Assembly: GCA_965240325.2 (NCBI GenBank) | Contig: OZ251224.1 | Location: 1,426,001 to 1,490,000 of the forward strand | Source: Rebecca billardiae RCC1528 | Lineage: Eukaryota > Haptophyta | Length of the DNA stretch: 64,000 nt | Direction of reading: 5' to 3' | Translations under genes and position numbers: made by a program | Notes under the pieces: model-generated | Told to the model about the DNA's origin: nothing | Databases searched by the model: none | The model's input: only the letters and a program-made list of their open reading frames with translations | Part shown: piece by piece, positions 9,586 through 21,099 of the stretch | How positions within the stretch are numbered: position 1 is the first letter of the stretch | Layout of the letters: each line of letters starts with the position of its first letter

Positions 9586-12500
9586 CTAGCAATAACAATC
9601 AGCAGCAGGGCAGCATGATGTCTGTGGGGGTGATGGACCACTCCTGAGTTGGCTGCGCCACCTTGGACGCCCACTCCCAGCTGAGGCAGGTGCCTGCTCA
9701 GGCTGCTGGTGACGATCAGCGCAACATTGCTGCCGCCGATGTCGTTCGAGCGATGCGGCGATGACACTGCCCAGTGCGCCAGACCCCTTCCGCGACGTCG
9801 AGAAGAGAGCGCTCAGGCTCTTCGAGCGCGTCTCGGCCGGCGGCTGCGGCGCGGGCCCGGGGCGGGCAGAGTCCGACAAGCGCCGCTCAGGCCGGGGCGG
9901 CAGGTTGATGCGGCCGACAATCCGCTCGGTCGCGCTCTTCCACTTGTTGCTCGCGGGCAGCATCGTGCCCGGCGCCGGCTCCCGCGCGTCGCCGAGCTTG
10001 AAGGTGGCGCGGATCATGTCCGGCAGCGTGATGACGCCGAGCAGCAGGCCGCGGTCGATGACCCACACGTGCGTGAGCCCCATAAGCGCGAAGAGGTCGT
10101 GGATCGTCGAGAAGCTGACCGCAGGGGTGACCACGACCGGCGAGTGCGCAATGTCGTCGAGCTTGGCGGCCCAGCGCTCGCGCAGGGCGCGGCGCTCGGT
10201 CGGGGCGGTCGGCTCGTGCACCTTGGAGTTGCCGCTGCTGTCGCCGCGGTCGAGCATGGAGACGCGCTCGTCGAGCGTCGCGGTGCACTCGCTCGCCGCC
10301 GGCGCGCCCGATTCCAGCGTCGCTGACAGGAACGTCCGCCTGCTGGCCGAGTTGTGCTCAGCGCTCCCGTCGCCCAGGGTCGCGTCGTCCTCGCCTGTCG
10401 TGTTCTCGACCGGCGGCGGCACGCCGTTGATGTCGAGGTACGCGTCACGCAGGTCGGCGTTGGAGACCTCGCCGACGAAGCTGAAGCCGGCGGCGGTCCG
10501 GCGCACGAGCACGCACGGCGTGCCAAAGCCGTCCTCGTTCATGCGCGTGAGCACGCGCACGACCTCGGCGTTGCCGCACGCTTCCATGTGTAGCCGCAGC
10601 CGCGCGGCGCGCTGCCGGTTGAGCAGCGCGAGCGCCGTGGCGTGCGTGCCGGCCGCGAGCTTGATGTTGGGCATGTACGGCAGCTCCTTCATCACGAGGA
10701 TCGTGTCGAAGATCGACAGCCCTGCGATCGTAAGCCGCGCCGCGCGCGCGGGGGCGCGCAGTGTGACACCCCGCGCCCCCCGCGCACGCGCGAGCCGGAG
10801 GGCGGCGCGGGCGCGCGCGCGCACCGAGGCCACACGAGACTGCGTACGAGATAATCACGACGACGAAGACGGGGGTGAAGAGCTCGAGCTGGCCGGTGAG
10901 CTCGGTGATGAGCAGCGCGGTCGAGAGCGTCTGCGTCGCGCCGCCCGAGAGCCCGGCCGCGCCGAGCACCGCGTACGCGTGCTTGGGCAGCTGCGCGGAG
11001 GCGGGGATGCGGAAGTGGCGCATCGCCGCGTGCACCAGCTCGCCGTACAGCCGGCCCACGGCGGCGCCGGTGAGGAAGATGGGCGAGAAGATGCCCGACG
11101 GGATCGGCAGGTTGGCCGCGAGCGCGCTGAAGCCCGGCAGCGCCACGCTGAACAGGAGCAGCAGCACGAGCGGCGAGCTGCTCTGCGGCGCGTACAGGAA
11201 GGACGCGTGCGAGAGCGTGCCGGGCGTGAAGAAGATGTCGAGCGCCACCTGGTCGGCGAGCTTGAGCGGCGGGAAGTAGAAGGCGAGGAGCGAGTGCGCG
11301 AGCACGACGGCCATCGGCCAGGCGAGCATCGCCCGGCCCTTCTTCAGCCGGTACCGCGCGACCGCGCGCGCGAGCGCGTGGTAGTAGCGCACCCACAGCG
11401 CGGAGAGCGCGCCGAGCAGCAGCCCGAGCACGAGCATCGCCACGTAGCTCCACGTCATGCGCGGCGCGAGGCTGTCGAACTCGGGGCGGAGCATCAGGAT
11501 GATCTCGCTGTTCGCCGCGCACAGCACGAAGGTGAGCATCGCGCACAGCACGCACAGGCACGAGCGCCAGAAGTTCGCCACGCTGTACACGATCGAGGTG
11601 ACCTCGATGCTAAAGAGAATCCCACCGAACGGCGAGCCAAACGTGCACACCACGCCCGCCGCGGCCGCGGCGCACAGCAGCCGCATCTGCGTCGGCCGGT
11701 CCTGCAGGTCGAGGCGCTCGAGCCCGCTCAGGTTGGTCGCGATCATCGCGACGCAGTGCACGAACGGCCCCTCCTTGCCCAGCGGCAGCCCCGACGCCAG
11801 CGCTGCCACCAGCCCAAGCACCTTGGCGACGAGGCAGCGCAGGTCGAGGTAGCGCGGCATCCACACGCCCGACAGCAGGCACTTGATCTCGGGGATGCCC
11901 GAGCCGACGGCGTACTTGGACACGTGCTTGGGGATGAGCACGGCGATCACGATCGCGAGCTCTGCCGCGCCGACCCACGCGACGAGGTCGAGCATGGGCA
12001 CGCCGCTCGACGCGGCCAGCTCGGTGAGCAGCCGGCGCGCACGCTGGATGTGCGTGCTCGCGACGGCGACGCCAAAGGCGAGCGCGGCGCCGCTCGTGCC
12101 CACGAGCACGAGCAGGACGCACTCGACCGCGAGCGGGTGCGCGCGAGCGGCTCGCGTCAGCCGCTCGTACAGCGCACGCGCTCGCGTGTCCTTGCGCCGC
12201 ATCTGCTCGTAATTTTGCGCGCGGCGCGCGCTCGCTTTCGACGTGCGCTGATGCCTTCGCCTGTAGCCCTCCTCGAGCTGGGCGAGAGAGTCGATCCACA
12301 CGGAGGTGCGCCTGTCCTCTGCGCTGAGCATGGGCGGCTGGAGCAAGGAGATGTCGTCGGCGGACATGCTCGCGTTCACGCTCGCGAGCGTCTGCTCCGC
12401 GCTCGCGCGGCGTGACGCTGCGATTGTTGGAAACATCTCCGTGTTCGCTCGCCTAATGCCGCCCGTGGGCACGCCGCTCCGAACCGGCCACGAGCCGGGA

Positions 12501-12832
12501 CCGGCGGTGCGCGGACTGGGTACGGAGCTCTTGCACGAGACGGACAGCGTGCCCACGCTGGGAACGCCACTGCTGAAGGAGCAGCCATCCGCACCAGGTG
12601 GTGGCGATGCGCCTGGGGCGCCCGCTCCAGGGACACGCTCGCAGCTGCCCGAGCGCGGCACCACCTCGGGCATCGCGTACACCGGCGCGTGCGCCAGCCC
12701 GTGGCCATACGGCGTCGCGGTAGCATGACCGATGGGACAGCAGGCCAGCTCGTCGCTGTGCGGGTCACTCCCCGCATCGTACCAATCCTCGTCGTCGTCG
12801 CCGGACGCCATCGTGATGTCACCACTGTACAT
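9586..12832 (-). CDS. CLC-type voltage-gated chloride channel with C-terminal CBS pair
   Basis: Two exons, 12832-10825 and 10721-9586, separated by a 103-nt intron (donor GTGCGCG, acceptor GCAG); the spliced protein has 1047 aa. About 200 disordered residues precede the membrane domain. CLC signatures are all present: GSGIPEIK, GKEGPFVH with the gating Glu, and GIFSPIFLTGAAVGRLYG. The segment SPFGGILFSIEVTS has Val where exchangers carry the proton glutamate, so the family pattern points to a chloride channel and not a Cl-/H+ exchanger. The intron lies just after the last membrane helix (ISYAVSCGL-GLSIFDTIL). Exon 2 encodes two CBS-like segments (around MKELPYMPNIKL and VTPAVSFSTIHDLFALMGLTHVWVID) separated by a long acidic linker. 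The last 60 residues are low complexity, so the exact 3' end is less certain. Confidence 0.92.
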
Positions 12833-13008
12833 CCTCGCGGACTCGCGGTTCGATCAATCGATCTGCAATCTCAAATCGTGAACAAGTCCGATCGGCACAC
12901 CTTTGCTGTGTTTGCCGGACCACTTTCGAATTGACGAGGCGGATAGGAACCTTTCTCTCATCATCTTCATCGGAATCTCACGCTTTGATTCCGACCGCTT
13001 GTCACTGG
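12833..13008. promoter_or_regulatory. Divergent promoter space between the CLC gene and the 13009 gene
   Basis: This 176-bp space between head-to-head starts is less GC-rich than its flanks. No specific box was recognised. Confidence 0.35.
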
Positions 13009-13518
13009 ATGGGGAAGGCAAGTTCCACAAAAAGGGCGGGACCGTCTCCTGAAAGCGGCAAAGCGCTCGCACAGCCGGCGTCCCGCATGACTTCCCCGCA
13101 CGCTCGTCGCTTCAAGCAGCGGCTGAGGCCAACGCTGGGCCGTAACGACTCAGCTGGGATGGTGAAGCAGCCGTCAGACATCGTGCGTGCTCGCCAGGTG
13201 CCCTCCCCGATGACATTTCGTGCGATGATGGCAGCACAGCAGCAGGCGGACGCAGTCCAGACATCGGAGCCGCGTGACGCTGACGTCCACGCCAGCTCAA
13301 TGGCCATGCGCCCGCGCAACGAATCTGGGCGCAGTCCTAGCGGCTTTCGACCCCCAGCGCGAAGTCCTGTTGGCTCGCGGCCCGCAGGGATCCGCCGTGC
13401 GCCAAGCCTCAGGCGTGACGAGTCCTCGGGCATCTTTGGTGCCGACATAGTCCAGCAACTCAAGGCACTCGACGAGGTACAGAACGCACTCGACGAAGAC
13501 CATCGGCAGGGGGCATGA
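13009..13518 (+). CDS. Small basic, disordered protein (169 aa)
   Basis: I chose the ATG at 13009 (MGKASSTKRAGPSPES). The protein is Arg/Ser/Pro-rich (FKQRLRPTLGR, SGFRPPARSPVGSRPAGIRRAPS) and ends in a short acidic helix (VQQLKALDEVQNALDEDHR). I recognise no domain. It sits head to head with the CLC gene, and its codon bias is weaker than in neighbouring genes. The opposite strand has a longer frame (13002-13718) that lacks a good start. Whether this gene is real is uncertain. Confidence 0.4.
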   Translation: MGKASSTKRAGPSPESGKALAQPASRMTSPHARRFKQRLRPTLGRNDSAGMVKQPSDIVRARQVPSPMTFRAMMAAQQQADAVQTSEPRDADVHASSMAMRPRNESGRSPSGFRPPARSPVGSRPAGIRRAPSLRRDESSGIFGADIVQQLKALDEVQNALDEDHRQGA

Positions 13519-14625
13519 ACAAGGACACGCGCATCCGTTATGACTGACCTTATGATCCACGTCGTGTCGACCGGCAGCCGGTGAATAGTATGATCACCTT
13601 GTTGCGTGAGCAGCAAGGCGCGCGGGCGACCGAAATGACCGTCGGACCCGCGGTCCGCGTGTCGGCCTGAATCGCACGAATCGTCAGCGGCCGGAATCGA
13701 CTTCTCATGAACGGCCAATGCTGACGTGCACGTTCTGAAATGTTACAGTATCATAGCTAGACTCGTTGGAGTCGTATCATAGATCGACTCGTTTCGGGAG
13801 TGCGGCAGACGACTGTGATGGCACTCTCGGACCCGAGCCGGCACGGTCCGATTTATCAGTGAGGCGGTCTAAGCACAGCACTCTGAAGCGGCGTCACGGC
13901 GCAGCGGCGTGACCGAGTAACTACGGTAGCTAGCGGTTCATCATCAAATATCATCAGTATAGCATAGTATATCATGCATCATAGTCTTATTAGAGTCGTT
14001 AAGAGTTAAGACGACGACAGTATAGCTTACAGTTTACTAAGAATAAGAGACGCACACAGCTCCGAAGGCAGGCGAGATTACTACTCGTCTTCGGACGAGT
14101 CTACGTAGACGTAGCAGTACAGTTTACTAAGAATAAGAGACGCACACAGCTCAGGCAGGCGAGATAGTACCGAGTCGTAGCGTAGCTAGTTATTAGCGCC
14201 GCTGATCAATGTCTGAGTGATGATGCCAGCAGCTAATAATAATTCTGCGAGTCGCGAGAGTCCCCGGCGGGCCAGCGGGGGCGTAAATAAATAACGGCGT
14301 AAATTGAAGCCACTGCCACGGCTTGGCTCGGCTCGAAGATTCACGTCCGACTGATCAGTCCGAGCACTCCGAGCCGCCGCACGGATCAGCCGGACACAGC
14401 GCAGTGACAGCGCTCTGACAGTGTATCAAAACTCACTAACTAGCTTGCCTACGCATGCCTTAAGATGGGGTGCCGGGTCGTGCAGGGTCGAGAGTCGGGA
14501 GTCTCGCGAGTCGCGTCGCGCAGCCGGTGTCTGTGTGGTACACGGAGGCTGTGGGCAGCCAGCGCACCGCACCTGCGCCAGGGCCGCTTGGCAGGGTCAC
14601 TCCTCAGGGTGGTCACGGCGGTGGG
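13519..14625. other. AT-richer intergenic region with a dispersed repeat family
   Basis: About 1.1 kb without a convincing gene. It holds two copies of a roughly 47-bp repeat (14030-14078 and 14120-14165) that also occurs inverted near 30.3 kb. The rest is broken, low-GC sequence with many short TAG/CAT words. Confidence 0.55.
14030..14165 (+). repeat. Dispersed repeat pair with a UUCG-type hairpin between copies
   Basis: Two copies of a unit beginning CAGTTTACTAAGAATAAGAG and ending CAGGCGAGAT, at 14030-14078 and 14120-14165. Between them lies a perfect hairpin, ACTCGTC-TTCG-GACGAGT (14083-14100), followed by the palindrome CTACGTAG (14101-14108). The same unit occurs twice in the reverse orientation at 30241-30359. 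Confidence 0.8.
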
Positions 14626-17552
14626 CTATCCTGCCCCCGCGAGTGCGCCTGCGAGTGCTGCGTGCGCCGCGTCCTCCTCCGCCCCGAGCGACGGCGTCGC
14701 CCCGGGCTCCGCAGCGAGGAGCCCCAGCGGGGCGTCCTGCGCAGCGGCGCGCCCGTCCGCCCGAGCGCTCCAGTTGGAGCTCTGCCCGCCGGGCGGCACG
14801 ACCGAGAACGCGGAGGAATTTCTGTCCGAGATGGGCGCGAGTGGCTCCGAGCCCCCAAGCCCCGTCTCAGACGCTGCGCCGCCGCTGCCCAGCAGCCCGG
14901 CGCTGGGCTGCTCAGGCGCGGGCTGCGCCGCGCTGGCCGTCGCCGTGGCACCGCTCGGCGCGGGCAGCTGCGCGCTCGCCGCCGGGGCGACCGACGGCGC
15001 TGGCGCGGGCGGCAGGCTAGCGCTGTTCGCAACGCTCGTGATCGGAGCGCCCGAGCTCGTGAGCACGGCTGACGCGTTCAGAATCCCCTGCAGGTCCAGG
15101 TCGCCGCCGCCGGTCGTGTCGTGGAAGTGCAGCCGCCCGTCCGGGCCGATCGTGACCGCGGGGCCCGGCCTGAGCCCCAGCTGGGCGCGCAGCTCGGGCG
15201 TGGCGCCCAGCGAGGCGAGCGCGGCGGGGAGCGGCATGTTGGCGCCCGCGAGCGCGCCGGGCAGCGCCGAGAGCGGCAGCTGCGAGCTCGGCGGCTGCTG
15301 GCTCGCCTGCTGCTGCTTGAGCTGAGCCGCCTGCTGCTTGAGCTTGCTCTTGATCGTGAAGCGCGCGCCGCACGCCTGGCACGACTGCTGCGCTGTCGGG
15401 TTGTAGGCCTGGCACGCCGTGCACCGCTTGCGCGGCGCGCGCAGCTTGCCCCCCGCCGCGGACGGCGCGCCCTCGGCGGCGGGCGCGGCCTCGCGCTTCG
15501 CTTTGCTCGCGTCCTTGCCCTCGCCATCGCCGCCGCCGCTGTCCAGCGCGCTGCTGCCCGCGGACCGCTTCGGCTTCATCTGGAACTTGTGCCCGCACGA
15601 GATGCAGTTCTGCCGCGCGGTCGGGTTGAGCTCGTTGCACGCGACGCACTTCTTGCGCGGCGGCGTCTTGGGCACCATGCGCGTGAGCAGCTGCGCGCGG
15701 GCGGCGCGGCGCGCGCGCGCGCGGACGGGGGCGGGGGGTGAGCCGTGCGCGGCGGCTGCGGGCGCAGCGCGCCGCGAGCGCGCATGCCGCGCGCGCCGCT
15801 CGGGCCGGCGGCTGCGCGCACATCCGCATCCGCAATCGTGTACTGCAGCCCTCCGGCCCCAAGCCCCGCGCCCAGATCCCACGACGCGTCCGCGCCCAGG
15901 CCGGCGATCAGCCCCGGCGGTAGCGTGAGCTGCCGCGAGTCGGTGGCTGTGCTGCCGGAGGGCGGCACGGCCGGCGGCGGCACGAGGTGGCTCGCCGCGC
16001 CCGAGACGGCACCGGAGATGGCGCACGACACCCCGTCTGCGGCCTCGCCTGCCGCCGACGAGGTGCCGGGCGCGAGATCGCCCATCATCATCGAGTCCAG
16101 GGGCGACTTGGCGTCCACGCCGTGCGCGCCGCCCTTTGGCTGGAAGCGGTGCATGCACTGCTTGCACTCCTGCGCGTGCGCGCGCGCGAGCGCGCGGGGC
16201 GGCGGCGCGCGGCCGACGGCGCGGGCGTGTGGGCGCGCGGGCGCGAGGCAAGCGGTGGCGGCGGCACGGCCACCCGCAGCAGGGCCTGGCGCGGGAGGGC
16301 GGCGCGGACGCACGGCGCACACCTGCTGCGTGGACAGGTTGAGCGCGCTACACTCCGGGCACTTCTTGCTCGGCGCCGCCTTGAGCAGCCCGAGCAGGTC
16401 GTCCTTGCCGTCCTCGTCCAGCTCGCCGTCGCCGGTCGGGATCAGGGCCATCAGCTGCGCCGCGTCGACCGAGCCCTCCCCGCCCGCGTCGTGCAGGTCG
16501 ACAACAGCGCGGTACAACGCCTCGGCATCAGGCGCGGCCTCGAGCGACTCGCTCGCGGGCGGCAGCGCGGCCGGCGGCTCGGCTGCGCTCGCGGGCACAG
16601 CGTTCGGCGGCAGCAGCGGCAGGCCCCCGAGCGCGGCGCTCGGCTGCGGCGGAGGCGCCCCAGACGCGCCCGCACTCGCGGCGGCGACGTCGGCGGGCTG
16701 GGCGGCACCAAGCTCCGCAGGCAGAGCGGCCGCTCCGAGCCCTGACGCGGCCATCGTCGCGCCACCGCCAGCGGCGGGCTGTCCGGTCGCGCCAGGGCCC
16801 GGCGGGGTCGGGGTGACACCCGGAGGGGCCGCAGGTGGGACAGCCGCGGCCGGCTGCACTGCGGCCACGTCACCCGCGTGCGCTCCGCCTGCGCCGTCGG
16901 GCTGCGGCGGCGCAGGGCCCGTGCTCGGCGGCGCGTGCGCGAGAGCAGCAGCGCCAAGCTGGCCACTCGCCACAGGCGCCTCGCCGGCGTGCCCCGAGGG
17001 CACCGAGGGCACCGCGCCGTGCTGAAGCGCGGCAGGGGCCGCGTGTGCGCCCGGGGGCAGCGCGGCTCGATCGGACCGCGTGACGCCATCGGATGGGGCT
17101 GCGCCAGACTGCGCGGCGGAGCCCAGCGCCGCGCCAGATAGCCACGTGTCCGCTGAGAGCGGAGCCACGCCGTGCGCCGACGATTCCGTGGCGGGTGCCG
17201 CCGCGAAAGCCTGATGCGCTTGCACGTCCGTGGCTGGCGCAGCTATCCTCGGGTCGCTCGGTCCGGCCAGGGGCGGCGGGAGGACGGGCTCACGATGCTC
17301 GTAATGCTCGGCGAGCGGGCGCTGCGACGCGCAGCCCGCCGCCGTCGATGCCAGCATCGAGGCCGTGTCTACGCCGCGATCGCCGAGCGACAGAGCGTCA
17401 TCGCTGAGACGCTCCCGTGCTGCCCTGCCAAAGAGCCAAGCGCCAATGAGAAGCGCGCCTCCACTTATTGGGCCTAATGAGTCCGGGTTGATTAGGAAGG
17501 GTGTTTCTGGAGGAGTTTCTGAGCGGCATGCCATTCCAGCCCATTTCACCAT
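14626..17552 (-). CDS. Protein with three RanBP2-type zinc fingers
   Basis: Three exons, 17552-16323, 16169-15822 and 15690-14626, all joined in phase 0, give 880 aa. The introns are 16322-16170 and 15821-15691. Three fingers share the exact spacing C-x2-C-x3-N-x6-C-x2-C: residues 398-415 (CPECSALN...ECKQC), 541-558 (CVACNELN...CISC) and 616-633 (CTACQAYN...CQAC). This is the RanBP2-type pattern, with Lys/Arg in place of the usual upstream Trp. The first finger exists only after splicing, which supports the model. The protein starts MVKWAGMACRS with a weakly hydrophobic stretch near residue 32. The rest is Ala/Pro/Gln-rich and disordered, with KLKQQAAQLKQQQ after finger three. RanBP2-type fingers bind RNA or ubiquitin; which applies here is unknown. 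Confidence 0.8.
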
Positions 17553-17736
17553 GTACGACAGAAGGCGTGGATCGAATGCAGCTAGATACCCTCTGGTCCA
17601 GGGCTGCGTGCTCGAGACGGGTCGTAGATGACCGGCGCCTTGCCAACCGCCGAGCGGCGGGCCGCGCTATCTTTCCGCGCCGCCCTTTTTTCCCGGCGCG
17701 CAATTCATATTTTGAACGAGAAGAGCTGCAGGCGGC
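17553..17736. promoter_or_regulatory. Divergent promoter space between the zinc-finger and coiled-coil genes
   Basis: 184 bp between head-to-head start codons. It has a CCCTTTTTTCCC tract near 17683-17694. No other signal was identified. Confidence 0.35.
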
Positions 17737-20700
17737 ATGCGCCCCGGCCTCGTCGGCGACTCTCGGCTCAGGTCGACGCAGCGGGCGATTCTAAGCGAGG
17801 GCTCCACGGCTACGCTCTCGGCCGCGCGCACGACACCCGCACCCAGAGCCTTCGGCGCGAGCGCGGCGACCCCCGGCGCCCGATCGACGACGACAGGCGA
17901 GCTGCTCGGGCGCGCGCGTTCGCCGCGGCCGACGTCGCCGGGCAGCGTGCGCAGCGCGCCGCCAGAGGGCGCGAGCTGGCAAGCGCTCGCGCAGGAGGCG
18001 GCCGACGGGAGGGCGGTCGATGACCGCCGCGCCGCCGCGCTGCGCTCGCCGAGCTCGTCATGGGCTGGCGCGGAGCTCGGCGCCGCGGGCCGGCCCCTCT
18101 CGTCGCCCGAGCGCCGCTTCGGCTTGGAGCGGCGGCCGGCTGGCCGCTCTCCGGACGCCGGATCCCTCGAGGCGCTGCTGCTGCGCGCGCGGATCTCCGA
18201 TGCCGAGGAGCCCGGCCTCGCCCTCGCCCTCGAGGAGGCGCGGCGCTCGGTCGACGAGTCGGCGTACACGCTCGAGCGCTGGCTCGCGCGGCCGCGCGCG
18301 CTCGGCCGGCCAAGGGACGACGCGGCCGAGGCGGAGCTCGAGACGGCGCGCGCGCAGATCGAGGAGCTCACCGCGCTGAACGACGAGCTTGCCGCGCTCG
18401 TGCCGGACTCGCCCGCCGCCCGCCGCCACGCCGCCACCTCGCCGCGCACGCCGCAGCCCAGCCTGCTCTCAGTGCCGTCGTCTGCGTCTGCGCTGCGCGC
18501 GCGCGGGCCCGCCTCGCCGCTGCGCTCGCCGGGTCGCGTCGCGCGGGCCACGTCGCCCGGCACGCCCGGCTCGCGGCATTCGGTGCTCTCCACCGCGACC
18601 GACCCCTCTGCGCCGCGCTCCGAGCTGCTCGCGCGCTGCCTCGCCCTCGAGAGCGCGGTCGAGGAGATGGACGCCGAGCTGGCGGACGCGCTGCACGCGC
18701 GCGCGGAGCTTGGGGCGGAGCTCTCGGTGGCGCACGGCGCGCTCGCCGAGCTGGAGGAGGGGTCGGCGGAGCTGCTCAGGGCGCTGCTCGGCGTGGAAGA
18801 CGGCGATCGCGCCGCCGCTGGCGCGGGCGTCGGCGGCGCCGCTGGCGCTGGCCTTGTCGGTGGCGGCTTTGGCGGCGGTGGCGGTTGTGGCTGGGCTGGC
18901 GGCGACCCAGCCGGTGGCTCGGGCGGCCTGGGCGGCGTGAGCGGCGGCGCAGCCTCTGCCGCAGCAGGCGGCACTGACGCCACCGCGGCACTGGCGGCGA
19001 GCTTTGGGCGCCCCGCAGCCGACGGGTGCGCGCAGGCGGAGGCGGCCGCGCGCGGGCGCGCGGGGGACGCGCTGGGTGTGGCGGCGGCGGCGCAGGTCGG
19101 CGGCGGCGACGTCGGCGGCGGCAGCAGCAGCGTGCACATCTTGCACGAGCTGAGGGAGAGCGTGCGCGCGACGCTGCAGCGGGGCGAGGGCATCTCGCGC
19201 GCCGCGCTGCGCGAGGCCGCACAGCTCGCACGCCAGCAGAGAGCCGCGGCGACGGCCGAGCTGCACGCTGCGCGCTCAGAAGGCTCAGAGCTGCGCGCCG
19301 TCTCGGCGGAGTTGAGGCGCGTGGCCGCTGCGCGCGACGCGGCCGCGGCCGAGCGCGATGCCGCGATCTCGCAGCTCGGCGCGGTGGCGGCGGACGCGGA
19401 CGCGCTGCGCGCGCACGGCAACCGCACGGGCGCCGACGCCGCCTCCGCCCGCGAGCTCGCAGCCGCGAAGCAGCGCGAGGCGCGCTCACACGTGCGCGCC
19501 TGCGCGCCTGCGCGCCTGCGCGCCTGCGCGCCTGCGCGCCTGCGCGCGCGCGCGCGCGCGCGCGCGCGCGCGCGCCGCTGCGGCGCGCGCCATCTGACGT
19601 GCCTGCACACGCACGCGCCATCTGACGTGCCTGCGCATGCACGCGCCGCGCGCCCGCGCGGCGGCGCAGGCATCGGCGCGCGCCGCCGAGACGCGCGCGC
19701 TCGCCATCGAGCTCGCCGCCTCCGAGTCCGAGCTCACACGCGCGCTGGACGAGCGCGCCACGGCGGTCGCGCACGCGGCTGAGCGCGACCTCGAGATGGC
19801 CGTGCTGCGCGGCGCGCTGGACGCACAGCGGGCGGAGGCGCGCGAGGCGGTGTACAAGGTGCGCGCACGGCGGGCGAGCCGCGGGGGGCGCGCGCGCACG
19901 CTCGGCCGCCGCCGCGCGCGCCGCCCGGCGGGACGGGGCCGGCTGCGCTGGCCGCCGCGGCTGCTGCGGCGCTCGGAGCGTGCACACGCGCTGCCGCCCA
20001 ACGACACGCGCCCGCCCGCCCGCCCGCCCGCGCGCGCGCGCGCGTGGGTCACGCCCGTTCGGCCGCGCCCGCACACCCGCAGGCGCGGCAGGAGGCCGCC
20101 TCCGGCTGGGAGCGCTCCACCGCCGAGCTGCGCTCGGGTGCGCGCGCGCTTGTCTCCCACCTGGACGAGGCGCGCGCGCAGCTCGCGGCTGTGGAGGAGC
20201 AGCGCGCGCGCGCTTGGGAGCACAGCGCGCAGCTGCGCACGCACCTCAAGCGGCGGCCGCGCCAGATGGCGACGGAGGAGGGCGCGGGCGCCGGGCCGTA
20301 CTCGCCTCCGCCGCGCTCGCCCGCGCACGAGCTCGAGCTCGAGCGCGATGCGCTGCGCGCGCCGTCCGCGCGCACGCCGTCACATCCGCGCACCGCACCG
20401 CCGCCTCCGACGCTGCGGTACAGCGCACCCTCTCAGGAGGAGGAGGAGGAGGCGGCGGAGGAGGCGGCGGAGCAGGCGGGCTGGGCGGCAGCCGCCGCGC
20501 TGGCGTGGGGCGCGCACGGCACCGACGCGCACGTCTCGCTCCGCCACTCCGCCGTCACCGCCACGGAGGCCGAGCTCCCCTCGTCGCCGCCCTACGCCCA
20601 GCGCGCGCGCGGCTCCGCGCGCGGCTCCCCGCCGGTGCGCGCCTCGCCGGCGCCGGCGCGCAAGGACGTGATGACGCTCGAGCGCGGCGCCGCGCGGCGC

Positions 20701-21099
20701 GTGAGCGCGCCGACGGCGGCGGACGCGCTGCTCGACGTGGCCGCGGCGGAAGAGCGCTGGCAGCACGACGCAGGGCGCATGCTCAGCGCGACGGGCGGTG
20801 CGCCCCCGCTCGCTCGCTCGGTGCCGGGCACGCCGGCCGCGCGCGCCGCCAGCGGCGGTGAGGCGCTGCGCGCGCGGCTCGACTCGCCGTATGCGGGCGC
20901 TCGGTCGCGCGCTGGGCCCTCGACTGGCACGGGCAGCATCGGCGCGGGCAGGAGCGAGGGCGCGCACGAGATCGGCGGCGGCGCGCCCCCGGCGGGAGCC
21001 TTTGCGCCTGCCGACCGCCCACCGACGCCTCCGTCTGCGCGGCTGCTGCGCGAGGCGCAGGAGCGCGTGGGAGCGTACCGGCGCGCCTCGGCAGCCTGA
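17737..21099 (+). CDS. Long coiled-coil protein, three exons
   Basis: Exons 17737-19491, 19670-19858 and 20083-21099, all phase 0, give about 986 aa. The introns start GTGCGCGCC and GTGCGCGCA. The last acceptor could instead be at 20091, which would remove three residues. Coiled-coil segments occur near residues 195-225 (AEAELETARAQIEELTALNDELAAL), 290-350, 470-600 and throughout exon 2 (IELAASESELTRALDERATAVAHAAERDLEMAVL) into exon 3 (LDEARAQLAAVEEQRARAWEHSAQLRTHLK). The linkers are Ala/Gly/Ser/Pro-rich. The C-terminal third is disordered with Ser-Pro motifs and an acidic run (EEEEEAAEEAAEQ). The pattern fits a cytoskeletal or centrosomal scaffold, but no family was recognised. Intron 1 is filled with GCGCCTGC repeats and intron 2 with CGCCCGCC and CG runs. 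Confidence 0.72.

Noticed and set aside
9761-12415. 884-codon plus-strand frame opposite the CLC gene
   Set aside because: Shadow of the CLC coding strand: Arg/Ala/His-rich with no domain, while the minus strand has all CLC motifs.
13002-13718. 238-codon minus-strand frame opposite the small basic protein
   Set aside because: Starts at TTG without a good ATG. The plus-strand frame has a clean ATG and a divergent-pair position, though both are weak.
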